A stretch of DNA of 39,443 bases from Hydrogenophaga sp. (GTDB lineage: Bacteria; Pseudomonadota; Gammaproteobacteria; Burkholderiales; Burkholderiaceae_C). Location of the stretch: contig JAEUOT010000005.1 of NCBI GenBank assembly GCA_016790705.1, positions 1-39,443 on the forward strand, read 5' to 3'. The position numbers and the translations under genes were made by a program. The number at the start of each line of letters is the position of its first letter. The stretch's first letter is position 1. This document shows, piece by piece, positions 27,278 through 35,990 of this stretch. The notes beneath the pieces were generated by a model. The model did not search any database and had not been told where the DNA came from. It was given only the letters and a program-made list of their open reading frames with translations.

Positions 27278-28081
27278 TTACACCCCGACCCGGCTGAACA
27301 GGGTCGTGAAGTTGGTGGCCGTGATCTGTCCCACTTCTTCGGCCTTGATCCCCTTGATCTCGGCAATCTGACTGGCCACGAACGGCACCAGGGCCGGCGT
27401 ATTGGTCTTCCCCCGATGAGGCACCGGCGCCAGATAGGGGCTGTCGGTTTCGATCAGCATGCGATCGAGCGGCACAAAGCCCGCCACCTCACGCAGATCG
27501 ACGGCGTTGCGGAAGGTCAGGATGCCGGAAAACGAAATCAGGAAACCCAGATCCAGTGCCGCACGCGCGACCTCGATGGTCTCGGTGAAACAGTGGAAAA
27601 CGCCTCGTGCGACGGCCAGCCCGCCTGGCTGCTGGAAACCGCCCTCCTCGCGCAGGATGGCCAGGGTGTCGTCCGAGGCGCTGCGGGTGTGGATCACCAG
27701 CGGCAGATCACGCTGGCGCCCGGCACGGATGTGCACCCGGAACCGCTCACGCTGCCAGGCCATGTCGTCGATGGAGCGGCCGTTGAGGCGGTAGTAGTCC
27801 AGGCCCGTTTCGCCAATGCCGACCACCCTCGGCAGGTCGGACCGCTCAAGCAGGTCCTCCAGCAACGGCTCCCGCACGCCCTCGTTGTCCGGATGCACAC
27901 CGACCGTGGCCCACAGCATAGGGTGATCGAGCGCCAGCCGGTGCACGGCGTCGAACTCTTCCAGCGTGGTGCAGATGCACAGCGCGCGGTCGACTTTCGC
28001 CTGCGCCATGGCGGTCAGGATGTCGGGCAACTGGGCCGACAGCTCGGGGAAACTCAGATGGCAGTGGGAATCGGTGTACAT
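27278..28081 (-). CDS. TatD-family metal-dependent hydrolase/DNase
   Basis: A 267-residue TatD-type TIM-barrel hydrolase. The first metal site is in MYTDSHCHLSF (His6, His8), with later ligands in GETGLDYY, VIHTRSA, FHCFTET and IETDSPYLAPVP. Members are 3'-5' exonucleases or deoxyribonucleases acting in DNA repair and turnover. In the tmk-holB-pilZ operon of proteobacteria this position is usually occupied by the paralogue YcfH, which I consider the closest match. Confidence 0.92.
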   Translation of the reverse strand: MYTDSHCHLSFPELSAQLPDILTAMAQAKVDRALCICTTLEEFDAVHRLALDHPMLWATVGVHPDNEGVREPLLEDLLERSDLPRVVGIGETGLDYYRLNGRSIDDMAWQRERFRVHIRAGRQRDLPLVIHTRSASDDTLAILREEGGFQQPGGLAVARGVFHCFTETIEVARAALDLGFLISFSGILTFRNAVDLREVAGFVPLDRMLIETDSPYLAPVPHRGKTNTPALVPFVASQIAEIKGIKAEEVGQITATNFTTLFSRVGV

Positions 28082-28146
28082 GCGGTGCTTGCGCCGGTAC
28101 GCGCGGAAAAACGCCTGCTGGCGTCGGGGAGCCAGGCGGCTGCCCG

Positions 28147-28515
28147 TCAGATGGTCTGGGTCGGCTTGTCGGAAGCCAGCGCCGAGCCGAGGATCTCTTC
28201 GATCTTGAGCTTGAGCTGCCTGGACTTCTCGTCTGCCGGGAAGCGGATGCCGACGCCTTGTGTGCGGCCGCCCTGCGCCTTGGCGGGGGTGACCCAGGCC
28301 ACCTTGCCGGCCACCGGGTAGCGCTGCGGGTCATCCGGCAGGCTCAGCAGCACGTAGACGTCGTCTCCGATGCGGTAATCGCGCGAGGACGGAATGAAGA
28401 TGCCGCCTTCGGTGAACAGGGGGATGTAGGCGGCGTAGAGCGCCGCCTTCTCCTTGATGGAGAGCTGGATCACGCTCGGGCGTGACGTTGCGGGCTGGCT
28501 CGCGCTGGTGCTCAT
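28147..28515 (-). CDS. PilZ-domain protein
   Basis: A 122-residue protein consisting of one PilZ domain (about 15-110) of the type located between holB and tatD and required for type IV pilus function in Pseudomonas. The sequence has the region GGIFIPSSRDYRIGDDVYVL and the later GKVAWVTPAK. The RXXXR motif for cyclic di-GMP is not evident, as in PilZ itself. ATG at 28515 is preferred over an in-frame TTG at 28524. It lies in the mltG-tmk-holB series. Confidence 0.88.
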   Translation of the reverse strand: MSTSASQPATSRPSVIQLSIKEKAALYAAYIPLFTEGGIFIPSSRDYRIGDDVYVLLSLPDDPQRYPVAGKVAWVTPAKAQGGRTQGVGIRFPADEKSRQLKLKIEEILGSALASDKPTQTI

Positions 28516-28558
28516 GGCAGGCAAGTGTAGCGGGAAACGCGCGCAGATTCGGGGCTGA

Positions 28559-29590
28559 TCAGGCGCCCTGCGGCGTCCGCGAGAGCACCTGTCGCGTGGC
28601 TGCGACCCAGGCTTCCTGCATCAGGCCTGCGTTGTACGGATGCTCGACCGTTCGTGCGTCGTTCAGCAGCGCCTTCGACCACCGCGCCAGCACGCCCCAG
28701 CGGGGCGCGGGCGGCAGGCTCGCGGCGTCGAAAAAGCGCGGCGCACCGCCGCCGGCCACCGACATCAGGTCGTGGCAGAGCTTCTGCAGCACGGCCAGTT
28801 GCTGCGACGCCGGCCAGTCGGACACCAGCGTCCAGTCCCCACGCGCCAGCGACTGCGGCAGCTCGGACCAGCGCTGCGCCGTCAGGCCCGCCCTCGCCCA
28901 GTCCAGCGCATCCTCGGGACGACCACCGGCCGCCTGCAGCCAGACCCTGGCCGGCGAACCATCACCGACCTTGATCCCTGCAGCCTCGGCCTGGGCCAGC
29001 AGCCACCCGGTCGCCTCCTCGTCGCTCGGCCAGCCCATGACGTGCGTCTGGCAACGGCTGCGGATGGTGGGCAGCAACTGGTGCGCCGATTCGCTGGCGA
29101 GCACGAAACGGGTGTCTCCCGCAGGCTCCTCCAGCGTCTTGAGCAGGGCGTTGGCTGTCACGGTGTTCATGCGCTCGGCCGGGTAGACCAGCACGGCGGT
29201 GCCACGCCCACGTGCGCTCGTGCGCTGCGCGAAGCCGACCATGTCGCGCATGGCTTCGACGCGGATTTCCTTGCTGGGCTTGCGCTTCTTGTCGTCGATG
29301 TCCTTCTGGGCCGACTCGGTCAGCGGCCAGCCGCGTTCGAGCATCTCCGTCTCGGGCATCAGCACCACCAGATCGGGATGTGAGCGGCTGACAATCAGGT
29401 GGCAGCTGTCGCAGACGCCGCAGGCGCCGGCGGCCGTCGGCTGCTCGCACAACCAGGCCTGTGCCAGCGACAGCCCCAGCGCGTATTGGCCCAGCCCGCT
29501 CGGCCCCTGCAGCAGCCAGGCGTGACCGCGCTGGGCCAGCAGTCGCTGGCGTTGCCGCTGCAGCCAGGGAGCGTCCACGGCGGCGTTCAT
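28559..29590 (-). CDS. holB: DNA polymerase III delta-prime subunit
   Basis: Delta-prime is the stator of the clamp loader. The 343-residue protein has an AAA+ fold with a degenerate P-loop ([15 protein letters not shown]), a zinc-binding group (CEQ...CGVCDSCH), and the sensor/arginine-finger region [10 protein letters not shown] and IRSRCQ. It overlaps tmk by four bases, the standard tmk-holB order. Length is normal. Confidence 0.94.
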   Translation of the reverse strand: MNAAVDAPWLQRQRQRLLAQRGHAWLLQGPSGLGQYALGLSLAQAWLCEQPTAAGACGVCDSCHLIVSRSHPDLVVLMPETEMLERGWPLTESAQKDIDDKKRKPSKEIRVEAMRDMVGFAQRTSARGRGTAVLVYPAERMNTVTANALLKTLEEPAGDTRFVLASESAHQLLPTIRSRCQTHVMGWPSDEEATGWLLAQAEAAGIKVGDGSPARVWLQAAGGRPEDALDWARAGLTAQRWSELPQSLARGDWTLVSDWPASQQLAVLQKLCHDLMSVAGGGAPRFFDAASLPPAPRWGVLARWSKALLNDARTVEHPYNAGLMQEAWVAATRQVLSRTPQGA

Positions 29591-30276
29591 TTCGGACCGC
29601 TGTTGGCCGCCACCATGATCGAGAGCCAGCCGCGCCGCACGAAGGTCGCGGTCAACTGCTGCCAGACCTGGTGGCGGGTCTGGTCGGCCTGGACGCGGGC
29701 GAAACGCTGCGGTTGTGCCTGGGCACGGGCGGCGTAGCCGGCAGCGACCCGGCTGAAGAATTCCAGCGGCTGGGCCTCGAACCGGTCCGGCGCACGGGCG
29801 TCGGCCAGCCGCGCCGCCGCCGTTTCGGGCGGCAAGTCGAACCAGACCGTCAGATCGGGCTGGCGCAGCGCGTCGGGAGCGACCGCTGGCGTGGCCTGCA
29901 CCCAGCGCTCCAGAGTCTCCAGCACCGCCAGATCGAAGCCGCGCCCGCCGCCCTGGTACGCAAAAGTCGCGTCGGTGAACCGGTCGCACAGCACCACCTC
30001 GCCACGGGCCAGCGCGGGCTCAATCACGGTCATCAGGTGGTCACGCCGGGCCGCGAACACCAGCAGCGATTCGGTCAGCGGGTCCATCGCATCGCCCAGC
30101 ACCATGGCCCGGAGCTTCTCGGCCAGCGGCGTGCCGCCGGGTTCGCGGGTCAGCGTGACGGTGCGGCCCTGGTCGCGAAAGGCCTTGGCCAGCCCGTCGA
30201 TGTGGGTCGACTTGCCGGCCCCGTCGATGCCTTCGAAGCTGATGAACAGGCCGCGCGAAACGCTGGTGTCACTCAT
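29587..30276 (-). CDS. tmk: Thymidylate kinase
   Basis: Converts dTMP to dTDP. The 229-residue protein has the P-loop GIDGAGKST (16-24), the DR(F/Y/H) motif in [17 protein letters not shown], and the EPGG segment typical of TMK. It begins six bases after mltG and overlaps holB. Slightly longer than the usual 205-215 residues because of the C-terminal tail. Confidence 0.95.
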   Translation of the reverse strand: MSDTSVSRGLFISFEGIDGAGKSTHIDGLAKAFRDQGRTVTLTREPGGTPLAEKLRAMVLGDAMDPLTESLLVFAARRDHLMTVIEPALARGEVVLCDRFTDATFAYQGGGRGFDLAVLETLERWVQATPAVAPDALRQPDLTVWFDLPPETAAARLADARAPDRFEAQPLEFFSRVAAGYAARAQAQPQRFARVQADQTRHQVWQQLTATFVRRGWLSIMVAANSGPK

Positions 30277-30282
30277 AGATGT

Positions 30283-31293
30283 TCATTTCTGCAGCTGGTA
30301 GCGCCGCACCGCCGCATTGTGCTCGTCCAGCGTGGCGCTGAACTGGCTGCTGCCGTCGCCGCGGGCCACGAAATACAGCGCCCGGGTGTCGGCCGGTCGC
30401 ACCGCCGCCATCAGCGACGCCCAGCCAGGCATGGCGATCGGCGTCGGCGGCAGGCCGGCGCGCGTGTAGCTGTTGTAGGGCGTGTCGGCCAGCAGGTCGG
30501 CGCGGCGCAGGTTGCCGTCGAAACGCTCGCCCAGGCCGTAGATCACGGTCGGGTCGGTCTGCAGGCGCATGCCGATGCGCAGTCGGTTGGTGAACACGCC
30601 GCCGACCATCGCCCGGTCGGCGGCAGTCCCGGTTTCCTTTTCCACGATGCTGGCCAGGATCAGCGCTTCGTCGGGCGAACGCAGCGGCGTCGACGGATCG
30701 CGCTGCGACCAGGCCAGCGCCAGCCGCTGTTCCATCGCCTGCGCCGACTGTCGCAGCACGCTGGACGCCGTGGCCTTCCGCACCATGCGGTAGGTGTCGG
30801 GAAAGAAGCGCCCCTCCGGGTGGCGGCCGGGGAAGCCGATGCGCGCCATCACGGCAGCGTCGTCCAGCCCGTCCAGATCCTGCGTCAGATCGGGCGAGGC
30901 CCGCACAGCCGCCATCAGTTCGCGAAAGCTCCAGCCTTCGAGCAGCGTCAGGCTGCGCAGCGCCTGTTCCCCTTTGACCAACTGGTCCAGCACGCTCCGG
31001 GGGGTGGCGCCTGGCTTGATTTCATAGAAGCCGGCCTTGATGTCGCGGGCTCGGCCAGAGAACCGGAACCAGGCCTGGAGCAACAGCGGCGACGTCTGCA
31101 CACCGGCGCCAGTCAACGCAGCGGCCACGCCCCGGGCCGCCGATCCGGAAGGAATCTGCACCTCCAGCGGCGCTTCGGCGGAGGCTTGCGGCGGCAGTCC
31201 CAGCGGCTGGTCGAGCCACCACCATGCACCGGCCCCACCCAGCCCGGCCAGCAACACGAAAACCAGCAGAAGCCAGGCAAAAAGACGTTTCAC
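30283..31293 (-). CDS. mltG: Endolytic murein transglycosylase MltG
   Basis: MltG cleaves nascent glycan strands at the inner membrane and sets glycan length. The 336-residue protein has one N-terminal membrane anchor (LFAWLLLVFVLLAGLGGAG), a LysM-like region and the YceG domain with the catalytic Glu in ILASIVEKETG (about residue 217) and the family ending TPIAMPGWASLMAA. The likely start is GTG at 31293, with no in-frame ATG nearby and no strong ribosome-binding site, so the exact start is uncertain. It heads the minus-strand operon and is divergent from ygfZ. Confidence 0.92.
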   Translation of the reverse strand: MKRLFAWLLLVFVLLAGLGGAGAWWWLDQPLGLPPQASAEAPLEVQIPSGSAARGVAAALTGAGVQTSPLLLQAWFRFSGRARDIKAGFYEIKPGATPRSVLDQLVKGEQALRSLTLLEGWSFRELMAAVRASPDLTQDLDGLDDAAVMARIGFPGRHPEGRFFPDTYRMVRKATASSVLRQSAQAMEQRLALAWSQRDPSTPLRSPDEALILASIVEKETGTAADRAMVGGVFTNRLRIGMRLQTDPTVIYGLGERFDGNLRRADLLADTPYNSYTRAGLPPTPIAMPGWASLMAAVRPADTRALYFVARGDGSSQFSATLDEHNAAVRRYQLQK

Positions 31294-31398
31294 AGCAAGA
31301 GGGTAGGACTTGGCAATGCAGGCGGCGGGTCGAGAGACGGCGCATGATAATCGACCGAACTTACCCACCTTGGCCGCCTCAGGCCACTGTTTCCCACC

Positions 31399-32334
31399 AT
31401 GTCCAGCCCGCTTGCTTCCACCGATCCGAAGACCCTTCAAGGCGTTGCCGCCCTGCCCCGGCTGGGCGTGATCCGCGCCCAGGGCGAAGAGGCCGCCAAG
31501 TTCCTGCACGGCCAGCTCACCCAGGACTTTTCGCTGCTGGGCCTGTCCGAGGCGCGTCTGGCCGGCTTCTGCTCCGCCAAGGGCCGCCTGCTGGCGAGCT
31601 TCATCGGCTTCAAGCGCGCGCAGGACGAAATCCTGCTGGTCTGCCACAGCGACCTGCTGCCGGCGACGCTCAAGCGCCTGTCCATGTTCGTGCTGCGCGC
31701 CAAGGTGAAACTCAGCGACGCCAGCGCCGAATTCAAGCTGTGCGGTCTGGCAGGCGATGCGGTCCCGGCCGCGCTGCCGGCGGCGCCCTGGAGCAAGCTC
31801 GACGCCGACGGGGCTCAGATGGTGCGGCTGTATCCGGCCGCAGGCGTGGCCCGGGCGCTGTGGGTGGCACCGGCCGATGCCGCGCAACCGGCCGGCCCCG
31901 CGCTGGACACCGGGACCTGGGACTGGCTGGACGTGATGGCCGGCGTGCCGCTGCTGAGCCAGCCGGTGGTCGAGGCCTTCGTGCCCCAGATGATCAACCT
32001 GGAGTCGGTCGGCGGCGTCAATTTCAAGAAGGGCTGCTACCCCGGCCAGGAGGTGGTGGCGCGCAGCCAGTTCCGCGGCACGCTCAAGCGCCGCGCCTAT
32101 CCGGTGCAGGGCGAGGCGCCGATGCAGGCGGGGCAGGAAGTGTTCCACGACAGCGACCCGTCACAGCCTTGCGGCACGGTCCTGGCCGCCGCAGCGTCTC
32201 CCCAGGGCGGCTGGAACGCCATGGTGTCCATGCAGATCAACGCAACCGAAGGCGGCTGCCTGCATCTGCGCGCTGGCGATGGGCCCTTGCTGACGCTGCA
32301 GCCCCTGCCCTACCCACTGCTTGCCGATGTCTGA
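31399..32334 (+). CDS. ygfZ: Folate-binding Fe-S maturation protein YgfZ
   Basis: A 311-residue protein related to the aminomethyltransferase GcvT. It carries the hallmark KKGCYPGQEVVARSQ (about 210-224) with the conserved cysteine, and an N-terminal FLHGQLTQDF. YgfZ proteins use folate to help form or repair certain Fe-S enzymes, such as MiaB. The gene is divergent from mltG across 105 bases and is followed after 20 bases by the NRDE gene. In this window its Fe-S role is thematically near the ISC genes but not linked in an operon. Confidence 0.92.
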   Translation: MSSPLASTDPKTLQGVAALPRLGVIRAQGEEAAKFLHGQLTQDFSLLGLSEARLAGFCSAKGRLLASFIGFKRAQDEILLVCHSDLLPATLKRLSMFVLRAKVKLSDASAEFKLCGLAGDAVPAALPAAPWSKLDADGAQMVRLYPAAGVARALWVAPADAAQPAGPALDTGTWDWLDVMAGVPLLSQPVVEAFVPQMINLESVGGVNFKKGCYPGQEVVARSQFRGTLKRRAYPVQGEAPMQAGQEVFHDSDPSQPCGTVLAAAASPQGGWNAMVSMQINATEGGCLHLRAGDGPLLTLQPLPYPLLADV

Positions 32335-32354
32335 AGACTGAGGCGCAGGTCGCC

Positions 32355-33179
32355 ATGTGCCTGATCGCCTTTGCCATCGGTCTCGATGCGGATCGACCGC
32401 TGCTGCTGGCGGCCAACCGTGACGAGTATTTCGACCGCCCGACCGAGCCCCTGCATCGCTGGGCGCTGCCCGATGGCACGCCGGTGATCGCCGGGCGCGA
32501 CCTGCGCGACGGAGGGACCTGGCTGGGCGTGAGCGAGGCGGGACGGGTGGCCATGCTGACCAATGTGCGCAGCGCCAATCCCGGCTCGGGCCGGCGCAGC
32601 CGGGGCGAGCTGGCGACCCGCTGGCTGCAATCCTCCACCTCCTGGGAAGGGCTGCTCGCCTCGATCGACCCGGCGGACTACGGCGGCTTCAATCTGGTGG
32701 TCGGGGACCTCGGTACCAATGTCTGGGCCTGGATCGGCAACCGTTCACCGGATCACCCGCACCGGGATCTGCCGGCCCTGCACCAGCGTCGGCTCGCGCC
32801 CGGGATCTATGGGGTGTCCAACGCAACGCTGGACACGCCCTGGCCAAAAACCTTGCGGCTCAAGGAAGCGATAGCGTCCGCCCTGCAGCCGCAAGACAAC
32901 GCGACCGACCGGCTGATCCAGGCCCTGGCCGACCCGCAGCGGCCGACGCCGCAGAGCCTGCCCGACACCGGTGTCCCGCCCGAGATCGAACACGCGCTCT
33001 CCAGCCCGTTCGTCGACATGGCGGAACGCGGGTACGGCACGCGCAGCAGCCTGGTTGCGGACGTCCGTCGAAGCGCACGCGGCTGGTCGGCGACCCTGAG
33101 CGAATGGACCCACGCGCCGGAGCACGGCAAGCCGCATCGCTGGCGGCCGCAGACGCCGCTGACCTTTCGGCTGGGCTGA
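32355..33179 (+). CDS. NRDE (TANGO2-like) family protein
   Basis: A 274-residue protein starting MCLIAFAIG with cysteine at position 2, followed by ANRDEYFDRPTEPLHRW, which gives the family its name, and later GTWLGVSEAGRVAMLTN and GFNLVVGDL. The NRDE family is related to N-terminal nucleophile hydrolases, so Cys2 may be a nucleophile after methionine removal. Function is poorly known; the eukaryotic relative TANGO2 has been tied to heme and lipid handling. It follows ygfZ closely. It ends nine bases from the convergent thioesterase gene. Confidence 0.9.
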   Translation: MCLIAFAIGLDADRPLLLAANRDEYFDRPTEPLHRWALPDGTPVIAGRDLRDGGTWLGVSEAGRVAMLTNVRSANPGSGRRSRGELATRWLQSSTSWEGLLASIDPADYGGFNLVVGDLGTNVWAWIGNRSPDHPHRDLPALHQRRLAPGIYGVSNATLDTPWPKTLRLKEAIASALQPQDNATDRLIQALADPQRPTPQSLPDTGVPPEIEHALSSPFVDMAERGYGTRSSLVADVRRSARGWSATLSEWTHAPEHGKPHRWRPQTPLTFRLG

Positions 33180-33188
33180 GCGCCCGGA

Positions 33189-34055
33189 TCAGAGCGGCAG
33201 GAACATCTCCTGGTGCGGGATGCCCGCTTCCTCGAATACGTCGCCGCGCCGCTGCCAGCCGAGCCGGTCGTAGAAGCCGATCGCACTGTGCTGGGCGTGC
33301 AGCATGACTTCGCGGTCACCACGCGCCCTGGCCGCCGCGACCAGGGCCAGCAGCACCTGTTTGCCCAGGTCGCTGCCCCGCAGCACGCGTTTGACGGCCA
33401 GCCGGCCAAGCTGCGACACCCCCGGCGTGCCCGAGGGAATCAGACGGCCCGTGGCCAGCGCCTGACCGAGCCGGTTGCGCACCAGCGCGTGAACCGCAGT
33501 CAGGTCGGCGCTGTCGTGCTCGAGTTCTTTGGGAATGCGCTGCTCCTGGACGAACACCTCGGTGCGCACCGCCTGCGCGCCCACACCCAACGCCGCCCAG
33601 TCGCCGGTGTCCACTGTGAACACCGGTTCACCGGCTTCGTAGCCCAGCAGGATGTCGCGCAAGGCCTGCGGCACCGGGCGCGAGCTCTGTGTGGCGGGAT
33701 CGGCGAAGACATATACGATCTCGCCAGAGATCAGGTGCTCGTCCCCTCGGAAGATTGCCCCGGTGAACGTCAGCGAGGAGTTGCCGATGCGGCTGCACTT
33801 CATGGCCACCTCGATCTGGTCATCCATGCGCGCCGACGCATGGAACTCGACCGTGGCCTTGACCACATACAGATCCCCCGCGAGATGGTGCATCGCCTCC
33901 TCGTAGGGCAGCGCCACCGCGCGCCAGTAGTCGGTGATCGCCGTGTCGAAGTACATCAGGTAGTGGGCGTTGAAGACGATTTTCTGCATGTCCACCTCGG
34001 CCCAGCGCACGCGCAGGCGGTGGAAGAAGCGGAAGTCGGATCGCTTGAGCGTCAT
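33189..34055 (-). CDS. Thioesterase (YbgC-like)-GNAT acetyltransferase fusion
   Basis: A 288-residue two-domain protein. Residues about 10-140 are a hotdog-fold acyl-CoA thioesterase of the YbgC/4-hydroxybenzoyl-CoA type: RVRWAEVDMQKIVFNAHYL holds the catalytic Asp-like position and the following helix, with FTGAIFRGDEHLISGEIVYV. Residues about 155-285 are a GNAT domain of the ElaA type: VRTEVFVQEQRIPKELEHD, then QLGRLAVKRVLRGSDLGKQV, the acetyl-CoA-binding segment, and GFYDRLGWQRRGD. Both domains act on CoA thioesters. ATG at 34055 begins MTLKRSDFRFF. The substrate is unknown. The fusion may be lineage-typical in Burkholderiales. Confidence 0.88.
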   Translation of the reverse strand: MTLKRSDFRFFHRLRVRWAEVDMQKIVFNAHYLMYFDTAITDYWRAVALPYEEAMHHLAGDLYVVKATVEFHASARMDDQIEVAMKCSRIGNSSLTFTGAIFRGDEHLISGEIVYVFADPATQSSRPVPQALRDILLGYEAGEPVFTVDTGDWAALGVGAQAVRTEVFVQEQRIPKELEHDSADLTAVHALVRNRLGQALATGRLIPSGTPGVSQLGRLAVKRVLRGSDLGKQVLLALVAAARARGDREVMLHAQHSAIGFYDRLGWQRRGDVFEEAGIPHQEMFLPL

Positions 34056-34089
34056 GGGTGTGGACTCCGTCGTGGGCGGCAAAGCCCGA

Positions 34090-34809
34090 TTATTTCGCGG
34101 CAAGCTGGATGCTCCAGAACGCCAGAAAGCCGGCAAACAGCACGAGTGTCGAGATCGGTTTTTCTTCGACCGTGTGGGCTTCCATCAGCAGCTCTTCGGT
34201 CACCAGGTACAGCAACGCGGCCGCGCTGAACGCGAGCACGCCACCGATCAGTTGCTGCGAGGCGCCCGCGAGCAGCACGCTGCCCAGCGCCGCGAACAGC
34301 AGCACCGTCAGGCCGAGCGCCGCCGACAGGCCGATCACCCGCCAGCCCTTGACGGTGTCCGACGCCAGCGCCAGACCCAGAAACAGCAGTTCGACCGACA
34401 GGCCCAGGGCGAGGATGGTCCCCGCCTCGCCGTTGGCCGCAAAGCCTGCGCCGATGATGAAACCGTCGGTGGCCACGTCGATGAACGTCGCCAGCAGCAG
34501 GCCCAGACTCAGGCCCTGCGCAGCGTGGCCCGCCTCGGCGCCATGTTCCAGTCGCAGGGTCCAGAGCTTGAGCCCGTACATGAACAGACTGCCCAGGGCG
34601 AACGAGCCAATCACGACGCCGGCGCTCGCGTGCTCGCTGGCGATGTCCGGCAGCAGTTCCACCGCGAGCGCCGCCAGGATGACCCCGGCCGCGAAATGCT
34701 GGACCAGGCTGCGGAACTGATGCGAAGGGTTCCAGAGGGCGGCGAGCACGCCGCCGACGGTGGCGACCGCCGCCGGGACGGCCATGGTCAGAAGCTGGTG
34801 ACTGTTCAT
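34090..34809 (-). CDS. ZIP-family metal transporter
   Basis: A 239-residue membrane protein with about seven or eight hydrophobic helices. The helices contain HFAAGVILAALAVELLPD and DVATDGFIIGAGFAANGEAG, the latter matching the helix 4 region of ZIP transporters (xxATDG in place of HNxPEG), and VTEELLMEAHT in helix 7. The family carries zinc and other divalent metals into the cytoplasm. Substitution of the classical helix-4 histidine makes the metal uncertain. The preceding thioesterase gene is 34 bases downstream on the same strand. Confidence 0.84.
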   Translation of the reverse strand: MNSHQLLTMAVPAAVATVGGVLAALWNPSHQFRSLVQHFAAGVILAALAVELLPDIASEHASAGVVIGSFALGSLFMYGLKLWTLRLEHGAEAGHAAQGLSLGLLLATFIDVATDGFIIGAGFAANGEAGTILALGLSVELLFLGLALASDTVKGWRVIGLSAALGLTVLLFAALGSVLLAGASQQLIGGVLAFSAAALLYLVTEELLMEAHTVEEKPISTLVLFAGFLAFWSIQLAAK

Positions 34810-34892
34810 GGTGGGTATTGGGTAATAGGGTCCGCAGGCAAACGGAACACCCTAGCCGCGACACATTAACCGCGCCTTAGCCACCCGCCCGA

Positions 34893-35870
34893 TCAGCCGA
34901 AGGCATGGCGCAGCGCCCGGGCAGCGTCGTTGTGGGCCCGCAGCGCCTCAGGAATCGCGCGACCGAACTGGATGAAGCCGTGCACCACCCCCGCATAGAT
35001 CTCCAGATCGACCGGCACACCGGCCAGCCGCAACCGGTCGCCGTACATCACGCCCTCGTCGGTCAGGCAGTCGCATTCGGCCAGCCCGATCCAGGCTGGC
35101 GCCACGCCGTCGAGTTCGCGCACATGGCCGTCTTCGTCCACCCCGTCCAGCGGCGCGAAGCGCCAGTCGTCGCGGTCGGCGGCGCTGCGCAGGTAGTGGC
35201 CGAAGAAGTAGCTGATGTGCGGCTCTTCGAGCAGGAAGCCGTCGGCGAAGGTCTTGTGCGAGGGCGTGTTCTGGTGGCCGGCGGTGCCGGGGTAGAACAG
35301 CAGTTGCAGCGACAGCGGCAGACCGGCGTCGCGTGCTGCGATGGCGGTGACCGCCGCCAGCGTGCCACCGGCGCTGTCGCCACCGACCGCCAGGCGCGAC
35401 CCGTCAAGCCGCAGCGCGGATGCGTGTTCCCGCAGCCAGGCCAGGTTGTCCCAGGCGTCGTGCACCGCCGTCGGAAACTTCCAGTCCGGCGCCAGCCGGT
35501 AGTCGACCGACACCACGGCGCAGTGCGCCAGGTGGGCCAGGTGGCGGCACAGCGGCTCATGCGTGGCGACGCTGCCCACCGTGAACCCACCGCCATGCAG
35601 ATACATCAAGACCGGCAGCGGCTGCTCGGACGCCGGCGCGTACAACCGTGCGGGCACCTGGAACCCGTCCCGGGCCGGAATCACCAGATCCTCGACCCGC
35701 GCCAGCTTGTGGGGCGGAATGTCCAGCACCCCTGCGCCGGCCTCGTAGGCGCGCTTGGCCTGGTCAGGCGAGAGCGCGTGCATCGGCGGGTGACCGGCGC
35801 GGGCGATGCGGTCGAGCACGCCGCGCATCTGGGCTGTCAGCAGGGAGCGGGGATTGGGGTGGTGCGACAT
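34893..35870 (-). CDS. Alpha/beta hydrolase, hormone-sensitive-lipase-like esterase
   Basis: A 325-residue esterase of the HSL (family IV) group. The oxyanion-hole motif HGGG is at 92-95, the nucleophile Ser166 in GDSAGG (164-169), and the acid and His of the triad are expected in LAECDCLTDEG and VVHGFIQFG. These enzymes hydrolyse short to medium acyl esters. It is divergent from the iron alcohol dehydrogenase across 120 bases. The physiological substrate cannot be read from the sequence. Confidence 0.92.
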   Translation of the reverse strand: MSHHPNPRSLLTAQMRGVLDRIARAGHPPMHALSPDQAKRAYEAGAGVLDIPPHKLARVEDLVIPARDGFQVPARLYAPASEQPLPVLMYLHGGGFTVGSVATHEPLCRHLAHLAHCAVVSVDYRLAPDWKFPTAVHDAWDNLAWLREHASALRLDGSRLAVGGDSAGGTLAAVTAIAARDAGLPLSLQLLFYPGTAGHQNTPSHKTFADGFLLEEPHISYFFGHYLRSAADRDDWRFAPLDGVDEDGHVRELDGVAPAWIGLAECDCLTDEGVMYGDRLRLAGVPVDLEIYAGVVHGFIQFGRAIPEALRAHNDAARALRHAFG

Positions 35871-35990
35871 GGAGCGCGATTGTGGCTGTCTTTTGTGCGA
35901 CCCTCGGACATGGCGGCGACATCGGCTTTCGAGGCTGCGGGCCGTATAGTTTTTGGGTCGCAAACCATTCCAACGAGCGCGAGACAAGCC

